Positions 34,560 to 39,781 of a DNA stretch of 39,781 nucleotides are shown piece after piece. Numbering within the stretch: position 1 is the stretch's first letter; each line of letters opens with the position of its first letter. The stretch is taken from the NCBI GenBank assembly GCA_017415325.1, contig JAFQGY010000292.1:1-39781 (forward strand), in the 5' to 3' direction. This DNA is from Clostridia bacterium (lineage in GTDB: Bacteria; Bacillota; Clostridia; Oscillospirales; CAG-272). Under the pieces are notes generated by a model, which saw only the letters and a program-made list of their open reading frames with translations, did no database searches and was not told where the DNA came from. The position numbers and the translations under genes were made by a program.

Positions 34560-34917
34560 TTCCGCACCTTCTTTCGTAATCTTCTTTGTACCGGACAGCT
34601 CTGTCGAGTTCTGCCTGCGGTGTTTTTTCAGTTTTTTTGGTAAAACCGTGAAGCAGTACAAATGTGTTGTTACGGTATGTGAAATAAAAAATTCTGCTGA
34701 TGTCGGAAGACAACTTTACCTGAAGCTCAAATAAGCCTTTGTATGCATCGCCCTTGATGGCTTTGGTGTATGGTTCCCGCAGCTTTGCACCGTGTTTTTC
34801 CAGAAGTTCAATTTCCGAAAATACCTTTGCGCGCAGTTTGGGCTGCAGGGTCAGCAGATATTCCAGTACCGGGATTTTACCGTTCTCTTTCTGATAATAC
34901 TCAACCTGCCACTCCAT
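34552..34917 (-). CDS. HigB/RelE-like toxin
   Basis: The 121-residue protein matches the phage-derived Gp49-like/HigB group: EYYQKENGKIPVLEYLLTL, a LRAKVFSEIELLEKHGAKL helix, KGLFELQVKLSSDISRIFYF and LLHGFTKKTEKTP. Such toxins cut mRNA on the ribosome. It is the first gene of the pair and is preceded by an almost perfect 18-base palindrome that overlaps the promoter. Confidence 0.88.
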   Translation of the reverse strand: MEWQVEYYQKENGKIPVLEYLLTLQPKLRAKVFSEIELLEKHGAKLREPYTKAIKGDAYKGLFELQVKLSSDISRIFYFTYRNNTFVLLHGFTKKTEKTPQAELDRAVRYKEDYERRCGNA

Positions 34918-34956
34918 GATGGTTCTCCTATCCTATTCTATGCAGGATCTGTATAT

Positions 34957-34985
34957 ATGTTATCATATACGATAACTTTTGTCAA
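34957..34985 (-). promoter_or_regulatory. Promoter and palindromic operator of the HigBA-like pair
   Basis: Minus strand TTGACA (34985-34980), 17-base spacer and TAACAT (34962-34957). The operator-like palindrome GTTATCATATACGATAAC (34959-34976) has 16 of 18 bases symmetrical and fills the spacer and part of the -10. This is the usual place for autorepression by the antitoxin. Confidence 0.88.
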
Positions 34986-35018
34986 GAGAAATTTCTCCCG
35001 GTTTATCCGAAATTTTGT

Positions 35019-35047
35019 TTGCACTCTCCCCTGTTTTATGCTATACT
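35019..35047 (+). promoter_or_regulatory. Promoter of the UvrD-like gene
   Basis: TTGCAC (35019-35024), 17-base spacer and TATACT (35042-35047), divergent from the HigBA promoter. Confidence 0.88.
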
Positions 35048-35083
35048 ATACCCATACACAACATCTTCACGGAGGCATGCCAC

Positions 35084-38000
35084 ATGACCGATCTTTTCAC
35101 TTCCCTGAATCCCGCGCAGCTGTCTGCCGTTACCGCCACAGAGGGGTACGTGCGCATCATTGCAGGGGCAGGCTCCGGGAAAACAAAGACCCTCACCCAC
35201 CGGTATGCCTATCTGGTGAAAGCCGCAGGGATCCATCCCTCCAATGTGCTTTGCGTCACCTTCACGAACAAGGCCGCCGGGGAAATGAAGCGCCGGGTCC
35301 GTTCGCTGATCGGGGACGGATACGACAATTCGCTCATCACCACCTACCACGGTTTCTGCGTCCGGGTGCTGAGAGAGGATATTTTCCGGCTGTTCTATCC
35401 CCAGTCCTTTGTGATTCTGGATGAAAGTGACCAGAAACGGCTGCTGGCGGAGATCTACGGGGAAATGGATCTGAAAATGGACAGGGCCACCTTCGAGAAG
35501 ATTCTGGATCTGGTGCACCGGCTCAAGTCTGATGAGGAGTATGTGGAAAAACTGATTGCCGGGGAGACGGACAGCATCCATGTGCCCCCCATCGACCCCG
35601 CAAAGCCCCCGGAGCCGCTGGAAGTGGAGATCATCCGGCGGTATCTGTCGAAACAGAAGAAAATCTTCGGTCTGGATTTTGACGATCTGGTGGCCTTTGC
35701 CTTTACCATTTTCAAAAAATTCCCGGAGGTGCGGCAGAAGTGGGCGGACAGGCTCTACTATATCCAGGTGGACGAGTTTCAGGATTCCTCCCAGAGAGAA
35801 CTGCGGCTTCTGACCATGCTGTCGGAAACCCACCGGAATCTGTTTGTGGTGGGGGATCCCGACCAGAACATCTACGAGTGGCGGGGGGCGGACATGTCCA
35901 TTCTGGTGGATTTCGACAAGACCTTCCCCGGTACGCAGACCATTCTGCTGAACCAGAACTACCGCTCTGTGGGGCATATACTGGACTGCGCCAACACCCT
36001 GATCGCCAAAAACAAAAACCGGATTCCCAAAGACCTGTTTACCGCTGGGACAAAAGGCATGGACGTAATCCATCTCCACGCAAAATCTGAAACGGAGGAA
36101 GGACGGTACATCACCGAGGAGATCCGCCGGCTGAACGGGGAAGGGATTCCGTATAAGCAGATGGCCATCCTGTACCGTTCCGGTTTTCTCTCCCGGTTTG
36201 CAGAACAGGCCCTGATGAACGCCGGGATTCCTTATGAGCTGTACGGCAGTGTGCGGTTCTATGAACGGATGGAGATCCGGGATGCGCTGGCCTATCTGAA
36301 GCTGCTGCTGACCGACGATGACGAAGCCTTCGAGCGGGTTATCAATACCCCCAAGCGCTCTTTCGGCAAGGCAAAAATGGCGGCACTGCGCTCCATGGCC
36401 CTTGACGACCGGTGCAGTCTCATGGAAGCCCTGAGGCGGTACCAGACCTCCCCGGTGTTTGCCCGTTCCGGGGCTGCGGCCTTTGTTGCCCTGGTGGACG
36501 GACTGCGCCGTGACGCCCTGACCCGGCCGGCCTCCGAAGTGATCGGAGATGTGCTGACGGGATCCGGGTACGAAGACTACATCCGGCAGAACGGATCCAT
36601 GGAACGGCTGGACAATCTGGCGGAGTTCAAGCGCACCGCATGGCAGAAGGAGCAGGAATACGGGGAGGAGTATACCCTGGATCTGTTCCTGCAGCAGGTG
36701 ACCCTGGAAAGCGACCGGGAAGAGGAGGAAGAAGCGGACAGAGTGAAGCTCATGACCATCCACGCTTCCAAGGGGCTGGAATTCCCCGTGTGCTTTGTGA
36801 CCGGCATGACCGAGGGCATCTTCCCCTCCGGCAGAACGCTGGAAGAACGGAAGGAAGCCGGTCTAGAGGAAGAGAGGCGGCTGTGCTTTGTGGCCATCAC
36901 CCGGGCCATGCAGCGGCTGTATCTGACAGAATCCGAGGGCACCACCGCCGACAGCAGCCACCGTGCCAAGCGCCCGTCCCGGTTTCTTTATGATATAGGC
37001 GAGCAGAACTATGTCCGCATCGGCGTGATTCCCAAAGAGCTGGCGGAAACTTCGGAAGATACGGTATCACCCGGTGCTGCAGGGGGACTGACTGTGGGAT
37101 CGGTAGTGAATCATCCGGTCTTCGGCAGGGGAACCGTGGTGGAAGTGGATACCGGCAAGCGGGTGTACTATATCCTGTTTGCATCCGGCAGCCGGCGTCC
37201 GGTGAGCATGGACTACGACTTTGCGGCGGGAGAGGCCATGGCGGCTCTGCGGGATGCGGCAATGGCAGCGGCACAGTCGGCAGAACCGGTATTCACTGCA
37301 CCGGAACCGGCAGCACCGCCTGCAGATGAACAGACATCCGATGCGGAAAATCCCTCTGCCATGGAGGAAACGGCGGAACCCGCGGAGACATCGGACTGGC
37401 CGGATACGGAAGGTGCATTGTCCACGGATATGTTCCCGGAAATTCTGCCGGTGCCCACTGTGCCGGACTGGGAAATTCCCCCGGTGCCGGATATGCCTCC
37501 AGTGCCGGAGATACCGCAGAGCATGACAGAACCGCCGCCGCCCATACCGGATCCGCCTGCCGTTCCTTTCATGCAGACACCGCCTGTGCCGGAGATTCTT
37601 CCCATTGAAGCTATCCCCGCACCGGAGTGCACCGAACCGGACAAGCCGAAAGGCGAAATGCCTGTCCGGTACCGGAATGCGGAATGGGCAAAGGAACCGG
37701 AGGGTGTTTCCGAGGGAATGGAAGAAAACCTGTGGAAACGGGACGACGTGCCTCATGAAGGCTGGGAATGCACCGGCATCATTGACCTTGGCGAACCGGT
37801 GGGCATCTGCCGGATGTGCGGACACCAGATCATCCGGTATGTCCACATCATGCGTCACCCGGACTACCACCGCACCATCGGCGCCGGATGCATCTGTGCC
37901 GGTCGGATGGAAGGAGACGTAGAACGGGCAAAACAGCGGGAAGCCGATTTCAAGAACCGCCAGAGCCGGCTGGAAACCTTCCTGTCCCTCCCCCGGAAAC

Positions 38001-38176
38001 GGAGCCGCAACGGGCATGAGTATGTGAAGTACAAAGGCGAGATCATCACCCTGCTGGAAGACAAGTTCAAAAAGGGATACTGGAAAACCGCCTTCCGGAA
38101 CAAATACTCCGCCCCCTTTGCCACGAAGGAGGAGGCGCTCCGGGAAATCTTTGATGTGATCGACGGGGAGAAATAA
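35084..38176 (+). CDS. UvrD-family superfamily 1 helicase with C-terminal Pro-rich and Cys/His domains
   Basis: A 1030-residue protein. Residues 1 to about 640 are a complete UvrD/PcrA-type 3'-5' helicase with Walker A GAGSGKT (28-34), YHGFC, VDEFQDSS, GDPDQNIYEWRGAD, LNQNYRS, MTIHASKGLEF and VAITRAMQRLYL. A PcrA-type tail domain follows (TVGSVVNHPVFGRGTVVEV). From about 735 to 870 there is a low-complexity acidic and Pro-rich linker, then from about 885 to the end a Cys/His-rich domain (GICRMCGHQIIRYVHIM, GCICAGRM) and a charged helix. PcrA is usually about 720-750 residues, so the last 280 residues are unusual. ATG 35084 follows CGGAGG and is in frame with an upstream, unsupported extension. 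Its TAA stop begins a heptamer array. Confidence 0.9.
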   Translation: MTDLFTSLNPAQLSAVTATEGYVRIIAGAGSGKTKTLTHRYAYLVKAAGIHPSNVLCVTFTNKAAGEMKRRVRSLIGDGYDNSLITTYHGFCVRVLREDIFRLFYPQSFVILDESDQKRLLAEIYGEMDLKMDRATFEKILDLVHRLKSDEEYVEKLIAGETDSIHVPPIDPAKPPEPLEVEIIRRYLSKQKKIFGLDFDDLVAFAFTIFKKFPEVRQKWADRLYYIQVDEFQDSSQRELRLLTMLSETHRNLFVVGDPDQNIYEWRGADMSILVDFDKTFPGTQTILLNQNYRSVGHILDCANTLIAKNKNRIPKDLFTAGTKGMDVIHLHAKSETEEGRYITEEIRRLNGEGIPYKQMAILYRSGFLSRFAEQALMNAGIPYELYGSVRFYERMEIRDALAYLKLLLTDDDEAFERVINTPKRSFGKAKMAALRSMALDDRCSLMEALRRYQTSPVFARSGAAAFVALVDGLRRDALTRPASEVIGDVLTGSGYEDYIRQNGSMERLDNLAEFKRTAWQKEQEYGEEYTLDLFLQQVTLESDREEEEEADRVKLMTIHASKGLEFPVCFVTGMTEGIFPSGRTLEERKEAGLEEERRLCFVAITRAMQRLYLTESEGTTADSSHRAKRPSRFLYDIGEQNYVRIGVIPKELAETSEDTVSPGAAGGLTVGSVVNHPVFGRGTVVEVDTGKRVYYILFASGSRRPVSMDYDFAAGEAMAALRDAAMAAAQSAEPVFTAPEPAAPPADEQTSDAENPSAMEETAEPAETSDWPDTEGALSTDMFPEILPVPTVPDWEIPPVPDMPPVPEIPQSMTEPPPPIPDPPAVPFMQTPPVPEILPIEAIPAPECTEPDKPKGEMPVRYRNAEWAKEPEGVSEGMEENLWKRDDVPHEGWECTGIIDLGEPVGICRMCGHQIIRYVHIMRHPDYHRTIGAGCICAGRMEGDVERAKQREADFKNRQSRLETFLSLPRKRSRNGHEYVKYKGEIITLLEDKFKKGYWKTAFRNKYSAPFATKEEALREIFDVIDGEK

Positions 38177-38208
38177 GAGATAAGAAGTCAGAAGTAAGAA
38201 GTAAGAGA
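38174..38208 (+). repeat. TAAGARR heptamers at the UvrD stop
   Basis: Five units (TAAGAGA, TAAGAAG, TCAGAAG, TAAGAAG, TAAGAGA) including the helicase stop codon, followed by TA. Confidence 0.9.
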
Positions 38209-38305
38209 TACGGGATACAAAACAGAAATCTGCGGAATTTTCGGACAGATTCGGGAACTTTTGGGTGTATGCAAACGTCTAAAGGGAAAACGGAGGTGAC
38301 TTTGC

Positions 38306-39406
38306 ATGAAAAAATGGATTCTGTGGTTCTGTGTGCTGCTGCTCTGTGTACTGCCTGTCTCGGCGGAAAGAATCCCGCTGACCGACGGCGACGGTGCCAG
38401 TGTTCTGCTGTATATGGAATGGGAAGAGGATGTGCTGGGAAATCCCGTGTATCCGGAGGAATATGCGGGGCACTGGACGGAGGACGGGAAACTGCATCTG
38501 GCACTGGTGGATCCCGATGCGGAAATGCTGGAGAGGTATCAGCTCCTGTTCGGGGATATGGCCGGGGATGTGGTGTACCATGCCGCCCGGTATTCCATGA
38601 ACGATCTGGAACTGCTGGGGCGGGAGTACATCGAGCGGATGGGGGAATATACCACAATCATCTGCGGCTGGACGATACAGAAGAAGCACAACTGCGTGGC
38701 TCTGGAATTTGTGGGAGATGCCGCAGAACTGCAGAACGCCATGGCCCTTGCCGAAGTACCGGAAGGACTGTTTTTCATCGGCATACACAGAGGGATGGCC
38801 ACCCTGCCGGAAGTGGTACCGCCGGATGTGGGAAGTCCGACTACGGTGATGGGGGCTTTCCGGCTACTTTCCGCCGCCCTGCCCACCCTTGCCGGAGACG
38901 GAAATGCATATCCCGACACATACGCCGGATGCTGGGCGGAAGACGGTACCCTGTACATCGGGCTGACCACCAGAGATGCAGAGGAAAGGGCCCGGTATGA
39001 ACAGGTGCTGGCAGGGGTAACTGTACCCTATTCGTTCTTCCCGTGTGACTACAGCTGCAATCAGCTGATGCGGCTGAAGGATGCCGTCACGGAACAGCTG
39101 ATGCCGGATCCCCGGTGGGGGATTGTGGCGGTTTCGGTGGACATCACGGACTGTCTGGTGCGGGTAGCCAGTACAAACGGGCAGTCAGCGGAACTGGAAC
39201 AGGCACTGTATCAAATTGCCGAAGCGGAAGGACTGGGGGACAGTGCCGTACTGCTGGAAGAAGGGATTGTGGATGTTATGGCGCAGGTGGTGGAACAGGT
39301 GGAGTATGCCCCGGAGACAGACGATTTTGCGCTCCATTTTGTCCTGTGGGCTGTCTGTGCCGGTTCTGTGATGCTGTATATCAGAAAGAGAAAGCACAGC
39401 GTATGA
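38306..39406 (+). CDS. Secreted, membrane-anchored protein with two tandem repeats
   Basis: A 366-residue protein with a signal peptide (WILWFCVLLLCVLPVSA), two homologous extracellular halves and a final membrane helix followed by a basic tail (RKRKHSV). The halves match: YPEEYAGHWTEDGKLHLAL against YPDTYAGCWAEDGTLYIGL, followed by similar helix-strand patterns. Each resembles the small domain seen in protease prodomains and in other Firmicutes surface proteins, with the YxGxWxxxxGxL motif, but I cannot name the family. Function unknown. GGAGGTGA precedes the ATG. No clear promoter was seen in the short gap after the helicase. Confidence 0.7.
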   Translation: MKKWILWFCVLLLCVLPVSAERIPLTDGDGASVLLYMEWEEDVLGNPVYPEEYAGHWTEDGKLHLALVDPDAEMLERYQLLFGDMAGDVVYHAARYSMNDLELLGREYIERMGEYTTIICGWTIQKKHNCVALEFVGDAAELQNAMALAEVPEGLFFIGIHRGMATLPEVVPPDVGSPTTVMGAFRLLSAALPTLAGDGNAYPDTYAGCWAEDGTLYIGLTTRDAEERARYEQVLAGVTVPYSFFPCDYSCNQLMRLKDAVTEQLMPDPRWGIVAVSVDITDCLVRVASTNGQSAELEQALYQIAEAEGLGDSAVLLEEGIVDVMAQVVEQVEYAPETDDFALHFVLWAVCAGSVMLYIRKRKHSV

Positions 39407-39495
39407 TGCTGCAGATATAAAATACCGCTGCCCGTGGGAACGGTGTTTGCATGGAAAGCTGTTTAGTGAAAATCGTTGAATCTTCCTGTAGTTTG

Positions 39496-39524
39496 TTGAC
39501 AGAGAATTTGCAGTATGATATAAT
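39496..39524 (+). promoter_or_regulatory. Consensus promoter with no gene in view
   Basis: TTGACA (39496-39501), 17-base spacer and TATAAT (39519-39524), full consensus. The transcript would enter repeat copy C; the gene it serves must be beyond the window, or it makes a non-coding RNA. Confidence 0.88.
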
Positions 39525-39611
39525 AAAAATACTTTCCAGACCGGGTGTGACATCGCACCGGTTTATCATTCGTATTGAGCAAATACTAGCCGATTGCAAA
39601 ACTCAGAAAAA

Positions 39612-39781
39612 ACGAAATCCAGCACTTGAAAACGCTCTGTGGTGAGCAGGGTAGAGGTCCCTGCGAACTCGCTCCACTATTTCTGATGTTTTGCAATTCC
39701 TATATATAGTGGCACATGGAATTGCAGTCACTATATCCAGATAAAACCATTTTAAAAGTTTTTGCGGAGCTTTTTTCAAAA
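39612..39781 (+). repeat. Intergenic repeat family, copy C (cut by window end)
   Basis: Shares the ACGAAATCCAGCA and GTGGTGAGCAGGG blocks with copy A and the CTCCACTATTTCTGATG and GGCACATGGAATTGCAG blocks with copy B. ATATAGTG and CACTATAT (39705-39735 area) form an 8-pair stem. The 3' hairpin is cut off by the window. Confidence 0.8.

Larger units (their letters stand above)
39407..39781. other. 375-base end of window without a gene
   Basis: After the surface protein there is a consensus promoter (39496-39524), then copy C of the intergenic repeat family (39612 to the window edge). No open frame with a ribosome site follows the promoter within the window. Confidence 0.7.

Noticed and set aside
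39451..39645. A 64-codon open frame at the end of the window
   Set aside because: It contains the consensus promoter and the start of repeat copy C, and has no ribosome site.

Overview
The window looks like chromosomal DNA from a Gram-positive anaerobe of the Clostridia (Bacillota), probably gut or rumen associated. The evidence is: near-consensus sigma-A promoters with 17-base spacers, strong purine Shine-Dalgarno sites, a clostridial-type LexA (DinR) box at recA, a reverse rubrerythrin next to a PerR-like regulator, an ECF transporter S component, a ThiI without a rhodanese domain, and an alpha-mannosidase with a sialidase-fold partner. I cannot name the genus. No rRNA, tRNA, CRISPR array, prophage or transposase gene was seen.

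Layout. 1-361 (-) is the start of an ECF-S gene. 575-1389 is non-coding and carries a large inverted repeat. 1462-8239 (+) is a DNA-repair and housekeeping run: recA with a LexA box, a Nudix gene, recF, recX, then rimO, pgsA, a DUF4177 gene and a DUF6062 gene. 8240-8613 is repeats plus a small mobile element. 8614-14000 (-) holds a PHP phosphoesterase, the remnant of an XRE regulator, a CarD-like regulator, and a glycan unit (sialidase-fold protein plus GH38 mannosidase). 14189-14912 (+) is an MntA-HepT toxin-antitoxin pair. 15016-19382 is a set of small accessory genes: a jelly-roll protein, an unknown protein divergent from a ribbon-helix-helix protein, a VOC protein, an SDR, an AAC(3)-like acetyltransferase and a membrane protein with YbjQ. 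19491-20544 (-) is the oxidative-stress pair PerR-like and reverse rubrerythrin. 20766-23802 (-) is an unusual trio: membrane protein, TIM-barrel-like protein and solute-binding lipoprotein. 23995-34161 (+) holds ligA, a hydrolase, murJ, a glycosyltransferase, thiI, pncB and a PflA-like radical SAM gene. 34275-34917 (-) is a HigBA-like pair. 35084-39406 (+) holds a UvrD-family helicase with a long novel-looking tail and a secreted two-repeat membrane-anchored protein.

The most interesting signal is in the non-coding DNA. Many gaps between genes carry tandem heptamers of the form TAAGARR, on either strand, very often beginning at a stop codon. Two of these arrays are interrupted by small non-coding elements of about 235-240 bases. 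Both elements have related 18-base terminal inverted repeats and a 4-base target duplication. Removing each element plus one duplicated copy restores a perfect heptamer array, so both inserted at the same position of the heptamer unit. A separate 170-230 base intergenic repeat family has three copies, one of them inside a mobile element. Together they suggest a heptamer repeat that acts as a landing site for a mobile element whose transposase is encoded elsewhere.

Start codons were chosen by Shine-Dalgarno position and by where family similarity begins. Several genes are therefore shorter than the longest open frame.
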